From assembly GCA_029975415.1 (NCBI GenBank), contig JARKPE010000006.1, forward strand, positions 1-54,141: 54,141 bases of DNA, given 5' to 3'. Both the position numbers and the translations under genes were made by a program. Shown here one piece after another: positions 1 through 8,862 of this stretch (the stretch's first letter is position 1; every line of letters starts with the position of its first letter). This stretch comes from Dysgonamonadaceae bacterium (lineage in GTDB: Bacteria > Bacteroidota > Bacteroidia > Bacteroidales > Dysgonomonadaceae). Under the pieces are notes generated by a model. That model saw nothing but the letters and a program-made list of their open reading frames with translations, made no database searches and had not been told where the DNA came from.

Positions 1-76
1 ATTCCCTCTCTTTAAGTGCCTCAATGGCTACTTGAGCCTTAAAACCGGCCGAAAATTTTCTTCTTGTTGTTTTCAT
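1..76 (-). CDS. IS3-family transposase OrfA, N-terminal fragment
   Basis: Reading down from the ATG at 76 gives MKTTRRKFSAGFKAQVAIEA and then LKERE before the window ends. This is the typical start of an IS3/IS911-type OrfA helix-turn-helix protein, which binds the terminal repeats and is joined to the OrfB integrase by frameshifting. Only 25 codons are visible, so it is not possible to say whether the gene is intact. The identification rests on the basic N-terminus and the FSxxFKxQVAxEALK-like pattern. Confidence 0.7.
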   Translation of the reverse strand, partial: MKTTRRKFSAGFKAQVAIEALKERE

Positions 77-135
77 AATGCCACTAAATTAGTCATTTTT
101 TTTCAACTTAACTAGTGGCCCTATTTTTGGGGAGT
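1..135 (-). mobile_element. End of an IS3-family insertion sequence, cut by the window edge
   Basis: The minus strand carries the first codons of an IS3-family OrfA (ATG at 76) preceded by about 60 bp of non-coding sequence that resembles an IS3 left end. The segment around 110-135, read on the minus strand, has a CCCC-AAAA-rich block like many Bacteroidota IS3/IS150-group termini. The exact tip (about 130-137) is uncertain because the other inverted repeat lies outside the window. It is a different element from the one at 33362-34908: the two OrfA N-termini are not the same. Confidence 0.6.
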
Positions 136-328
136 ACTATATACTATAGTATTTTGCATATAGTTCCTTTAACTCAAAAGTAGTACTAAAGCTCAACAAA
201 ACCGATTTTAAACTGTTGTACAAATAGTTAACATTAGTGTTATTTTATGTGTTTCATGCAACCTTTATCGGTTTTTAGTATCTCACTATTATGAAAAAAA
301 ACATTTGTCTTCAATTAATCTGGTGATA
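136..328. other. Leader region of the macroglobulin gene
   Basis: AT-rich spacer between the insertion sequence end and the ATG at 329. No convincing TAnnTTTG -7 element or ribosome binding site is visible. The insertion sequence lies 190 bp upstream of the gene and could have displaced or supplied its promoter; this is inference. Confidence 0.4.
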
Positions 329-3300
329 ATGAAAAAATCAATTCTGAATATCCTTTTATGCATGATGTGCTTATCGAGTCTCAATGCTCAACAATCAACA
401 AGCAGAAAATCGGATAGTTACGATCAGCTCTGGAGAAATGTTGAGGCTTTTGAACAAAAATCTCTTCCAAAATCCGCTTCCCAAGAAGTGGATAAAATTT
501 TGCGCAAAGCGATTAGTGAAGGAAATTCTCCGCAAGTACTGAAAGCCATAATACATCAGGGAAAATACGATTTGGAGATTGATGCGGATAACGATGCGTC
601 GGTTTTCGAAAAAGTGAATGAAATGCTTGCCAAAAGTGATGATGAAGTGGAAAAAGCGGTATTGCATTCGATGCTCGCAGAGCTCTATCTGAATTATTAT
701 TTCGGCAATCGATGGATAATCGACCAAAGAACTGAGGTTATCGGATTTGTCCCTGATGACATGAAGGAATGGACAAAAAACATTTTCATTGACCGCATAG
801 TTGAAAACCTCAATGCGTCGATAGCAGAACGAGATTTGTTGTTAAAGTCAAAAGTGGAGGATTATGCTGCTGTTGTCGAACTCGGAAAAGATTCTCGACG
901 TTTTTTCCCCAGTCTTTATGATTTTCTCTCGTTGCGGGCAATCGATCTGTTTTGTCGGTTGTCGCAAGGTAATGATTTAAGTCGCTCTCTGGCCCGAAAA
1001 AATATTTCTCAACAATCTCTGTTTGCTCCCGCTGAAGAATTTATTCGTTTGCAGTTCGATCCGCAGAAAGAGGATGTGGGTTTGTGGACGCTGCAAACTT
1101 TTGGCGATTTTATGGCATCGCTCATGCAGCGCGGAATGAATCGATCGTTGATTTTGGTAGAGTTCGACAAGCTCGATTATCTTCGACAGCTATCTTCAGC
1201 CTATAAAAGTTATGCTTTGCCTGCGCTCGAAGCTATGTTGACAAAATGGAACGACAACGATTTCAGTGTGGAAATTGTGGATAAAATTGCCGAATATTAC
1301 GAATCCTATTTTATTCCGAATGAAGGTTCAAACGAAGAGGAGGCGAAAACGAAAGAAATTTATGAATTGCTCAATCAAACGGTTCAACGATTTCCACGAT
1401 ATGAGCGTATCGGATTGCTACAAAACAGATTGGCGATACTTATCCAGCCAACAGTTTCCATATCTGGGCAGAATACCTATCCGCTTCGTGGAAAAAAAGA
1501 AATGGAGGTTTCTTACAGAAATATCTCGAAACTTGAAATAGATATTTTTCAGGTGAACCCAACCGAATTGTTTATCGATAGATTCATTGGAAACAAAAAA
1601 ATTGAGAAACGGTTTGTGAAAAAACAGACTGTAACGTTGCGTAAAGGCGAACCTTACGAAACGAAGAAAGATACCATCACGTTCGATATAGACGGATATG
1701 GAACTTATCTTGCTGAATTTTCGGCCGATAAACCGATTGATAATAGCCAAAATACCTATACGTTTGCAGTTTCCGATTTGGCTACGTTTTCACGCATGAT
1801 ATCGGAAGAACAATCCGAATTTTTCGTCGTTGATCGCATTTCGGGCAAGCCGATAAAAAATGCACAAATCGAAATTTTTAAGCGGATTTATCAGACTTCT
1901 CAAGAGAAGATACAAAAAATCAACTCATTGAATACCGACGAAAATGGCTTGGCAAAATTTTCGCAGGGCAACGAAAAAGATCGGTATGCTTATTTTTACA
2001 GGGTTGTTTCGAGCGACGACCAAGGTTCATTTCTCGATAATCTGCCGAATTATTATTTCTATCGGCAAAACGATAATGAAGACCTCGAGAATATTTCGAT
2101 TTTCACCGATCGAGGTATCTATCGACCCGGTCAGACTGTTTACTTCAAAGCGATTGCAGCGATGTTGCAGAACGAAAAAACTTTGCCGGTTGTTGAAAAA
2201 TCCTATTCAGTCAATTTGGTAGACGCAAATAATCAGACGATTGCGACAAAACAGCTGCGAACAAACGAATTTGGTTCCATTTCCGGCGAATTTGTTCTGC
2301 CCGAAGGCAAATTGTCCGGAAATTATCAAATCGGAATCGAAAATGCTCAAGTGAATTTTCAGGTTGTGGAATACAAACGGCCAACGTTCGAAATCACATT
2401 CGAGCCCATTTCGGGGACTTACAGGTTTGGGGATGAGGTTACCTTGACGGGCAAGGCCGAAAACTATTCGGGCATAAAATTGCAGAATTCAACCGTCGAT
2501 TATGTCATTACACGTTCGCCTTTATGGTGGTGGAGAGGCATGAATGGTTCGACTGAGCAAATCGAACAAGGCAGCACCATAACCGATGAAAACGGGAAAT
2601 TTAATATCACGTTCAAACCTTCAAAACCCGATAACGACGAAACCAATCTTTTTTGGCGTTCAACCCCATCGGTATTTTCCTTTACGATCGAAGCGAGCAT
2701 CACCGATATAAATGGTGAAACACAATCGGCAAATTATATGGTGAGTGTGGGCGATATCAGCATGTTGCTTGAGGTAGATTGCAAAGATCGGATCGAAAAA
2801 TCCTCAACGGACAATATTCGCTTTACGGCAACCAATCTCGATGGGCAGAAGATTGATGCAAAAGGAAAATATCAACTTTTTTCCGTAAATGAAAATGACA
2901 GTATTGGTGCTCAGCTTTTCGAGAGTGATTTTCAAACTGGAATGCAACCCGAATTATCGGCAAAACTTCAAAAGCTGCCTTCAGGAAAATATCGACTTAA
3001 ACTACAATCGAATGACGATGCCGGCAATAAAGTAGAAGCCGAAAAGGATTTTGTACTGTTTTCGTATGCCGACAAACGTCCACCGATTAAGACCAACGAT
3101 TGGTATATTGTTCGTAACGAATATTTTAGTCCCGAAAAACCGGCCGAAATCATGTTGGGTGTTTCGGACAAAGATGTTCATGTTTTGTTCGAACTTTGGC
3201 AGGAGCAAAAGTTATTGAAACGGGAATGGATTACGCTCAATAATGAAATTCGTACTTTTACGATTCCTTATGATGTGGCTTATAAAAATGGCGTTTCGGT

Positions 3301-6199
3301 TTTTTTGACTTACATGAAAGATCAGAAATTTTATACCCACTCAGCGCTGCTTTCAGAAAAGAAAAAACCAATCGACTTGAATATTAAGCTGGATGTTTTT
3401 CGAGATAAACTTTTGGCCGGTCAAAGAGAAGAATGGCGAATAACGGTGCGTGATGCAAGTGGAAAGGCGGTATCGGCCGAAGTGCTTGCTTCGATGTACG
3501 ATCTCTCGCTGGATGCCATTTACAAATCGCCCGCCTGGATATTTAACAGACCGGCTTCGAAAAACTATCTTTCGCTTCCTTCTTATCGTACCGACAATTC
3601 GTTGGGTAAATTTTATGAGGTTTACGTAGGCTCGATGCCGCAATTTAAAACTCCAGAGTTCGTTTTCGATTCTTTCAATTGGTTCGGGTTGCAATTTGGA
3701 GGATATTACGATGGACGCATATTTCGCATGACCACAAGAGCCGCTTTGGGAAATGTTCCACTTCCGAAAGCAGAATCGAGTAATCTTGATGAAGTGATGA
3801 TGGTCGCCAATGCACAATCTGTAAATATTGATGCAAAAAAAGAGTTATTGGACACAAAGCCTGTAGTATCTCAAATTCGAAAAAATTTCGATGAAACGGC
3901 TTTCTTTTATCCGCAATTGCGCACTAATACGAATGGAGAAGTACAGTTCGCATTTACAGTCCCCGAAAGTAACACTCGATGGCGTTTTCGTGTGCTGGCG
4001 CACGATCGGAATCTGAATGTTGGCATTGCGGATACTTTTGCTATCTCTCAAAAAGAGTTGATGATTACGCCCAATCTTCCTCGATTCTTCCGTCAAGGCG
4101 ATCAAAGCACTGTTTCGACCAAAATTTCAAACCTTTCCGAAGGAACATTGGAAGGAACCGTTACGATGGAACTTTTCGATCCATTGACTGACCGTGTTTT
4201 GTCGCAAATAACTCTTCCGAATCAAAAGCAAGCATTTTTGCTCTCGAAAGGAGAATCTTCAAGCGTTGCATGGACTTTCGAAGTGCCTACCGATATTGAT
4301 TTGCTGGGTGTTCGAATTGTCGCCGACAGCAAATCTTTCAGTGACGGCGAACAGCATGCGTTGGTAGTTTTACCCAATCGGATGCTTGTTACCGAGAGCT
4401 TGCCCATGGATGTTAATGGCAATCAAACGAACGTTTTCTCGATGGATCGCTTGGTTCATCCACAATCGTCAACGTTGCAAAATTATCGACTCTCGCTTGA
4501 ATTTGCATCAAATCCGGCCTGGTATGCCGTTCAGGCATTACCTGTTTTGAGTGCACCGGACAATGACAATGCCGTTTCGTGGTTTGCTTCTTACTATGCA
4601 AACGCTCTTGGAAGTCATATTTCAAAGACTTTTCCGAAAGTCGCGGCAATGATCGATGCATGGAAAAAGCAAGGAGGAGATAGCGAAACATTGCTATCGA
4701 ATCTCGAAAAGAATGAGGAACTCAAAAATGTGTTGATTGAAGAAACGCCGTGGGTGCTCGATACCAAAAATGAAACGGAACAAAAACAACGATTGGCGTT
4801 GCTTTTCGATTTGAATCGGAATCAAAATCTCATGCGGACAGCCATTGATAAATTGCAGGAACTGCAAACCGACGAAGGCGGTTGGAGTTGGATCAAAGGG
4901 CTTTATCCGAGCCGAAATATAACGCAGTATGTGTTATATGGATTTGGCCGTCTTGATGAGCTGAATGCTAACGAATTTGATGCCGCTACAGTTGTTATGC
5001 GTGAAAAGGCAGTGAATTATATAGATCGGCAAGCACTTCGTAGTTTTGAACAGTTGAAACAAAATAATAAAAAATGGAAGAATATCACATCTATTTCCAA
5101 CATCGATTTGGAATATATGTTTGTTCGATCGATGTATAATCAATACGAATTGTCACCCGAATCGAAATCGATGATTGATTTTTACACTTCCGTACTGATT
5201 AAAAATTGGACAAAATTCGATTTGTATGAGCGTTCGCTTATTGCGGTAATTATGCAGCGAAATGGAAATACCGGTTTGACCTCGACTATATTGAAATCGT
5301 TTCGCGAACATGCAACGATTGATCCCGAAAAGGGAATGTTTTGGGCAAACAACCGATCGCACGTTTTTCTCTCTCAGTCGGCAGTTTCGATTCATACGTT
5401 TATTATGGACGCTTTCAGAAGGGATGGAGCGAAATCCGACGAAATGGATTTAATGAAAAAATGGTTGCTCAAGCAAAAACAAACGCAACTTTGGGAATCG
5501 ACTCAAGCCACGCTCGATGCTGTTTACGCCCTCTTGAGTACAGGTAGCGATTGGTTTACGACTGAAAGTGAAGTGCAATTAACCATCGGAAAAACAGTAA
5601 TTAAGCCGCAACACCAAGAACCCGGTACGGGATATTTCAAAACAACATGGAGTGGGAAAGAGATTGTTCCCGATATGGGGCGTGTGAAGGTCGAAAACAA
5701 GGGTAAAGCTCCGGCTTGGGGTGCTCTTTATTGGCAATATTTTGAAGAAACGGATAAAATTTCGAAAACCGATGCCGGTCTTGATGTGGAGAAAAAACTT
5801 TTCATAGAAAAAATCGATGCTTCGGGCAAACAACTCATCCCGCTTGACGATAATAGTTCGTTGAAAGTAGGTGATAAAATAGTCGTTCGACTGACTGTCC
5901 GCAGCGATCGCGATTTCGAATTTGTACACCTCAAAGATATGCGTGCCGTCTGTTTGGAGCCAATAGAGCAGCTTTCGGGAGTTCGCTGGCAGGACAGATT
6001 GATTTATTATCAGACATCGAAAGACGCCTCTACTAATTTTTATTTTGATAACATGCCACGCGGTACTTATGTTTTCGAATATCCCATGTATGTCAACAGA
6101 GCAGGAAACTATTCGAACGGCATTGCTACAATTCAGTGCATGTATGCTCCCGAGTTTGCTTCCCATACAAATGGCATACGAATTAATGTTAAAGAATGA
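329..6199 (+). CDS. Bacterial alpha-2-macroglobulin-like protein without thioester
   Basis: A very large exported protein (1,956 aa from the ATG at 329, chosen because a signal peptide MKKSILNILLCMMCLSSLNA follows; an upstream TTG in frame at 305 would add 8 residues and spoil it). The N-terminal third is alpha-helical. It is followed by macroglobulin MG domains (an MG2-like strand with the FTDRGIYRPGQTVYFK motif near residue 600), an A2M domain (about 1190-1290, around TRWRFRVLAHD) and a C-terminal alpha/alpha-toroid repeat region. Bacterial macroglobulins are thought to trap foreign proteases in the envelope. The Cys-x-Glu-Gln thioester expected at the start of the toroid is absent: the corresponding stretch reads LPVLSAPDNDNAVSW. 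It must therefore work non-covalently or have another role. No pbpC-type transglycosylase lies next to it; a DUF1573 protein follows 71 bp downstream. Confidence 0.88.
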   Translation: MKKSILNILLCMMCLSSLNAQQSTSRKSDSYDQLWRNVEAFEQKSLPKSASQEVDKILRKAISEGNSPQVLKAIIHQGKYDLEIDADNDASVFEKVNEMLAKSDDEVEKAVLHSMLAELYLNYYFGNRWIIDQRTEVIGFVPDDMKEWTKNIFIDRIVENLNASIAERDLLLKSKVEDYAAVVELGKDSRRFFPSLYDFLSLRAIDLFCRLSQGNDLSRSLARKNISQQSLFAPAEEFIRLQFDPQKEDVGLWTLQTFGDFMASLMQRGMNRSLILVEFDKLDYLRQLSSAYKSYALPALEAMLTKWNDNDFSVEIVDKIAEYYESYFIPNEGSNEEEAKTKEIYELLNQTVQRFPRYERIGLLQNRLAILIQPTVSISGQNTYPLRGKKEMEVSYRNISKLEIDIFQVNPTELFIDRFIGNKKIEKRFVKKQTVTLRKGEPYETKKDTITFDIDGYGTYLAEFSADKPIDNSQNTYTFAVSDLATFSRMISEEQSEFFVVDRISGKPIKNAQIEIFKRIYQTSQEKIQKINSLNTDENGLAKFSQGNEKDRYAYFYRVVSSDDQGSFLDNLPNYYFYRQNDNEDLENISIFTDRGIYRPGQTVYFKAIAAMLQNEKTLPVVEKSYSVNLVDANNQTIATKQLRTNEFGSISGEFVLPEGKLSGNYQIGIENAQVNFQVVEYKRPTFEITFEPISGTYRFGDEVTLTGKAENYSGIKLQNSTVDYVITRSPLWWWRGMNGSTEQIEQGSTITDENGKFNITFKPSKPDNDETNLFWRSTPSVFSFTIEASITDINGETQSANYMVSVGDISMLLEVDCKDRIEKSSTDNIRFTATNLDGQKIDAKGKYQLFSVNENDSIGAQLFESDFQTGMQPELSAKLQKLPSGKYRLKLQSNDDAGNKVEAEKDFVLFSYADKRPPIKTNDWYIVRNEYFSPEKPAEIMLGVSDKDVHVLFELWQEQKLLKREWITLNNEIRTFTIPYDVAYKNGVSVFLTYMKDQKFYTHSALLSEKKKPIDLNIKLDVFRDKLLAGQREEWRITVRDASGKAVSAEVLASMYDLSLDAIYKSPAWIFNRPASKNYLSLPSYRTDNSLGKFYEVYVGSMPQFKTPEFVFDSFNWFGLQFGGYYDGRIFRMTTRAALGNVPLPKAESSNLDEVMMVANAQSVNIDAKKELLDTKPVVSQIRKNFDETAFFYPQLRTNTNGEVQFAFTVPESNTRWRFRVLAHDRNLNVGIADTFAISQKELMITPNLPRFFRQGDQSTVSTKISNLSEGTLEGTVTMELFDPLTDRVLSQITLPNQKQAFLLSKGESSSVAWTFEVPTDIDLLGVRIVADSKSFSDGEQHALVVLPNRMLVTESLPMDVNGNQTNVFSMDRLVHPQSSTLQNYRLSLEFASNPAWYAVQALPVLSAPDNDNAVSWFASYYANALGSHISKTFPKVAAMIDAWKKQGGDSETLLSNLEKNEELKNVLIEETPWVLDTKNETEQKQRLALLFDLNRNQNLMRTAIDKLQELQTDEGGWSWIKGLYPSRNITQYVLYGFGRLDELNANEFDAATVVMREKAVNYIDRQALRSFEQLKQNNKKWKNITSISNIDLEYMFVRSMYNQYELSPESKSMIDFYTSVLIKNWTKFDLYERSLIAVIMQRNGNTGLTSTILKSFREHATIDPEKGMFWANNRSHVFLSQSAVSIHTFIMDAFRRDGAKSDEMDLMKKWLLKQKQTQLWESTQATLDAVYALLSTGSDWFTTESEVQLTIGKTVIKPQHQEPGTGYFKTTWSGKEIVPDMGRVKVENKGKAPAWGALYWQYFEETDKISKTDAGLDVEKKLFIEKIDASGKQLIPLDDNSSLKVGDKIVVRLTVRSDRDFEFVHLKDMRAVCLEPIEQLSGVRWQDRLIYYQTSKDASTNFYFDNMPRGTYVFEYPMYVNRAGNYSNGIATIQCMYAPEFASHTNGIRINVKE

Positions 6200-6220
6200 A
6201 CAACGTCTAAACTTTTCGTC

Positions 6221-6228
6221 TAATTTTG
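6221..6228 (+). promoter_or_regulatory. Putative -7 element of the DUF1573 gene
   Basis: TAATTTTG matches the Bacteroidota -7 consensus TAnnTTTG and lies 42 bp before the ATG at 6271. No clear TTTG -33 element is seen at the usual 19-21 bp spacing, so the call rests on the -7 box and its position. Confidence 0.4.
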
Positions 6229-6270
6229 TGTCTTGGCATTAAAAACGAATCAATTTAAAACCAATTCATA

Positions 6271-6660
6271 ATGAAAAAAGTAAGTTTCCTTTTGTTATGT
6301 TGTCTAATGCTGGGCGGGTTAGTTTTTGCACAATCCAAACCAGCGGCTCAGTTTACGAGAACAGAACATAACTTCGGTTCAATTCGAGAATCGTTAGGCG
6401 CTGTAACTACAGAGTTTGAATTCACCAATACCGGCGATGCTCCTCTCATTATTCAACGTGTAGCTGCCTCTTGTGGTTGCACCACGCCGGGATACAGTCG
6501 TGAACCTATTTTGCCCGGCAAAAAAGGGAAAATCACTGCTCGTTATTCTACCACCGGTCGTCCGGGAAATTTCAATAAAACAATTACCGTTTACACCAAT
6601 GTACCCGATACAACGTATGTATTAACCATTAAAGGTAATGTGATTCCTGACCAAAAATAA
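6271..6660 (+). CDS. DUF1573 domain secreted protein
   Basis: A 129-aa exported protein with a clear signal peptide (MKKVSFLLLCCLMLGGLVFA, cleavage before QSKP). The mature part is a single DUF1573 immunoglobulin-like domain. It contains the family pattern of an HNFGSI-like first strand, a FTNTGDAPLII strand, the ASCGCTTP cysteine pair (residues about 69-71) and a TVYTNVPD strand. These domains resemble ASPM/SPD-2/hydin (ASH) folds and are abundant in Bacteroidota. No enzymatic role is known; a structural or envelope-binding role is likely. The gene stands alone, with its own -7 box at 6221 and a rho-independent terminator at 6689. Confidence 0.88.
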   Translation: MKKVSFLLLCCLMLGGLVFAQSKPAAQFTRTEHNFGSIRESLGAVTTEFEFTNTGDAPLIIQRVAASCGCTTPGYSREPILPGKKGKITARYSTTGRPGNFNKTITVYTNVPDTTYVLTIKGNVIPDQK

Positions 6661-6674
6661 ATATCGCTGCAATA

Positions 6675-6706
6675 TTTGCAGAACGAACCCGAATGGAATA
6701 TCTTTG
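6675..6706 (+). promoter_or_regulatory. Promoter of meaB (TTTG-N20-TATCTTTG)
   Basis: TTTG at 6675-6678 and TATCTTTG at 6699-6706 are separated by 20 bp, the normal Bacteroidota sigma-ABfr layout. Transcription would start near 6712, giving a leader of about 40 nt before the meaB ATG at 6751. The -7 box lies inside the stem of the terminator of the preceding gene. Confidence 0.6.
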
Positions 6707-6732
6707 TGGAAAAGATTTCATTCGGTTTTTTT
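6689..6732 (+). terminator. Rho-independent terminator of the DUF1573 gene
   Basis: CCGAATG (6689-6695) pairs with CATTCGG (6719-6725) and the inner ATCTTT pairs with AAAGAT, with small bulges between the two helices. Seven T residues follow (6726-6732). The stem is strong and sits 28 bp after the stop of the DUF1573 gene. Confidence 0.8.
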
Positions 6733-6750
6733 ATTTAAAATTTTTATGAG

Positions 6751-7845
6751 ATGAAACATCCCGAAGATGACCCTCAATATCAAGGATTGAAAGTTAATAA
6801 GGGCATTCCTCAGCCACCCAGCGTTAATCCGAATCTAAAAAAAAGGTTGCGACACCAATACTCGGTGGATGAGTATGTTGACGGTATTTTAGCGGGGAAT
6901 ATTCCTATCCTCAGTCAGGCCGTAACGCTTGTGGAGAGTGCTAATCCGAAACATCAGGACATGGCACAGGCTATTATCGAAAAATGTTTGCCTCATTCAG
7001 GCAAATCTATTCGTGTCGGGATAACAGGCGTTCCGGGAGCCGGTAAAAGTACATCTATCGATGCTTTCGGCATGTATCTGATCAAGCAGGGGCATAAACT
7101 TGCCGTGCTTGCTATCGATCCTTCGAGCGAACGTTCGAAAGGAAGCATTTTGGGAGATAAAACACGTATGGAAAGACTTGCCGTCGAAAAAAATGCTTTC
7201 ATTCGACCTTCTCCTTCGGCAGGATCGCTCGGAGGAGTTGCGCGTAAGACGCGTGAGACGATTATTCTTTGCGAGGCTGCCGGTTTCAATTATGTTTTCG
7301 TGGAAACGGTCGGCGTGGGGCAATCGGAAACCGCAGTACATTCAATGGTAGATTTCTTCCTGCTTATCCAATTAGCCGGAACCGGAGATGAATTGCAAGG
7401 AATCAAGCGCGGAATTATGGAAATGGCCGATGGAATTGTCATAAACAAAGCAGATGGAGACAATATCGAAATGGCAAAGATGGCGCAGCGACAATTAAAA
7501 AATGCCTTGCATCTTTACCCGTTACCCGAATCGGGATGGTCGCCCGAGGTACTCACTTATTCAGGTTATTATGGGATTGGAATAGAAGAAATTTGGGATA
7601 TGATTCATCGGTATATCGATTTTGTGAAACAAAACGGATATTTTGAACGTCGGCGCAACGAACAATCGAAATATTGGATGTATGAAACCATTAATGAACG
7701 GTTGAAAAACGATTTCTATCGTGATGAAGAAATTGAAAAACTTCTCCCTCAATTGGAAGAAGAAGTGCTTTCGGCCCGAAAAAGCTCGTTCGTGGCAGCT
7801 AATCAGGCATTGCAACAGTATTATCGTCGTCGCAATAAAATTTGA
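6751..7845 (+). CDS. meaB: Methylmalonyl-CoA mutase-associated GTPase MeaB (ArgK family)
   Basis: A 364-aa G3E-family P-loop GTPase that guards and helps load adenosylcobalamin onto methylmalonyl-CoA mutase, and so supports the succinate-propionate pathway common in Bacteroidales. The Walker A motif is GVPGAGKS (about residues 92-99). The DPSSERSKGSILGDKTRM segment, the ETVGVGQSE switch region and the base-specificity motif NKAD (about 232-235) are all present. The length fits the family (320-370 aa). The N-terminal 45 residues are polar and may be a mutase-interaction or dimerisation arm. The mutase genes mutA/mutB are not in the window. The gene has its own promoter at 6675 and is followed directly by a tRNA gene with a separate promoter. 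Confidence 0.93.
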   Translation: MKHPEDDPQYQGLKVNKGIPQPPSVNPNLKKRLRHQYSVDEYVDGILAGNIPILSQAVTLVESANPKHQDMAQAIIEKCLPHSGKSIRVGITGVPGAGKSTSIDAFGMYLIKQGHKLAVLAIDPSSERSKGSILGDKTRMERLAVEKNAFIRPSPSAGSLGGVARKTRETIILCEAAGFNYVFVETVGVGQSETAVHSMVDFFLLIQLAGTGDELQGIKRGIMEMADGIVINKADGDNIEMAKMAQRQLKNALHLYPLPESGWSPEVLTYSGYYGIGIEEIWDMIHRYIDFVKQNGYFERRRNEQSKYWMYETINERLKNDFYRDEEIEKLLPQLEEEVLSARKSSFVAANQALQQYYRRRNKI

Positions 7846-7854
7846 CAGCGACAG

Positions 7855-7885
7855 GTTGTCCGAATTGTATTTTGTTTTATCTTTG
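7855..7885 (+). promoter_or_regulatory. Promoter of tRNA-Glu
   Basis: GTTG at 7855-7858 and TATCTTTG at 7878-7885 are 19 bp apart, fitting the Bacteroidota promoter consensus. The tRNA begins 15 bp downstream, so the primary transcript would have a 5' leader of only a few bases. Confidence 0.65.
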
Positions 7886-7900
7886 CAAAAACTTTCAGGA

Positions 7901-7972
7901 GGCGCATTCTTCTAACGGTTAGGAATCCTGCTTCTCACGCAGGCAATAGCGGTTCGATTCCGCTATGCGCTA
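7901..7972 (+). tRNA. tRNA-Glu (anticodon CTC)
   Basis: The cloverleaf can be folded by eye. The acceptor GGCGCAT (7901-7907) pairs with ATGCGCT (7965-7971) and is closed by discriminator A. The D arm contains AACGGTT. The anticodon stem CCTGC/GCAGG has loop TTCTCAC and anticodon CTC at 7934-7936. The T arm is AGCGG/CCGCT with loop TTCGATT. The CTAACGGTTAGGA and TTCGATTCCGCT patterns are characteristic of tRNA-Glu. The CCA end is not encoded and must be added after transcription. CTC reads GAG, so this is the minor glutamate isoacceptor beside the usual TTC species. Confidence 0.93.
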
Positions 7973-7987
7973 CGCTACATACAAAGT

Positions 7988-8716
7988 TTATTCCGCCTCG
8001 TTCGATTCTTCCATGTTATGAAAAACATTTTGAACGTCATCGTCCTCTTCAAATTTTTCGATCAGTTTCTCGATTTGTGCTCGCTGCTCAGCGTTTAGTG
8101 ATTTTGTATCACGAGGAATGCGTTCAAATTCGGCCGAATGAATTTCAAATCCGTTCGACTCGAGATAGGACTGAATATCGGCGTAAGATTTGAAATCGCC
8201 ATACAACACGATCTCGTCTTCATCGGTTTCTACCTCGTCCACGCCATAGTCGATGAGCTCCAGTTCGAGGTCTTCGAGCGAAACGCCATCTTTGGGCGCA
8301 ATTCGGAAAACACATTTATGGTCGAAAAGAAATTCCAAACTTCCCGAAGTTCCCAAAGAACCTCCATGTTTATTGAAATAGCTGCGGATATTGGCCACAG
8401 TGCGCGTCGGATTATCGGTTGCCGTTTCGATAACGATGGCAATGCCGTAGGGCCCATAGCCTTCGTAAACCACTTCCTTGTAATCCGTGTAGTCTTTGTC
8501 GGTTGCTTTTTTAATAGCTCTTTCAACGTTTTCTTTGGGCATATTCTCCTTCTTTGCCTGCTGCACCAGCACGCGGAGACGCGGATTGGTATCGGGATCG
8601 GGTCCGCCTTCCTTGGCGGCAATAGTGATTTCTTTTCCCAATTTTGTGAATGTTCGGGCCATATTGCCCCAACGTTTCATTTTTCTTGCTTTGCGGTATT
8701 CAAATGCTCTTCCCAT
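7988..8716 (-). CDS. yebC: YebC/PmpR family protein (DUF28)
   Basis: A 242-aa member of the YebC family, which acts as a DNA-binding regulator or, as recently shown for some members, as a ribosome-associated factor that relieves stalling at proline-rich sequences. The N-terminus has the hallmark MKRWGNMARTFTKLGKEI region followed by NPRLRVLVQQAKKENMPKENVERAIKKA. The middle has YEGYGPYGIAIVIE and TDNPTRTVANIRSYFNKHGG. Length is normal. The start at 8716 is supported by an unusually strong ribosome binding site for this phylum (AGGAGG, 8723-8728 on the opposite strand) six bases upstream. It lies convergent to the tRNA-Glu gene, 15 bp away. Confidence 0.93.
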   Translation of the reverse strand: MGRAFEYRKARKMKRWGNMARTFTKLGKEITIAAKEGGPDPDTNPRLRVLVQQAKKENMPKENVERAIKKATDKDYTDYKEVVYEGYGPYGIAIVIETATDNPTRTVANIRSYFNKHGGSLGTSGSLEFLFDHKCVFRIAPKDGVSLEDLELELIDYGVDEVETDEDEIVLYGDFKSYADIQSYLESNGFEIHSAEFERIPRDTKSLNAEQRAQIEKLIEKFEEDDDVQNVFHNMEESNEAE

Positions 8717-8862
8717 ATATAACCTCCTATTCTCTTATTGCGAGAAGTGTTGATGCCGCTTGGTGACGGCTTGAATTATTTTAATATTTTAATACAATGT
8801 TTTTTCGTTAGAAAATAAAATCATTTTCGACATTTAGTTCGCTCGAATCTTATTGGGCCGAA

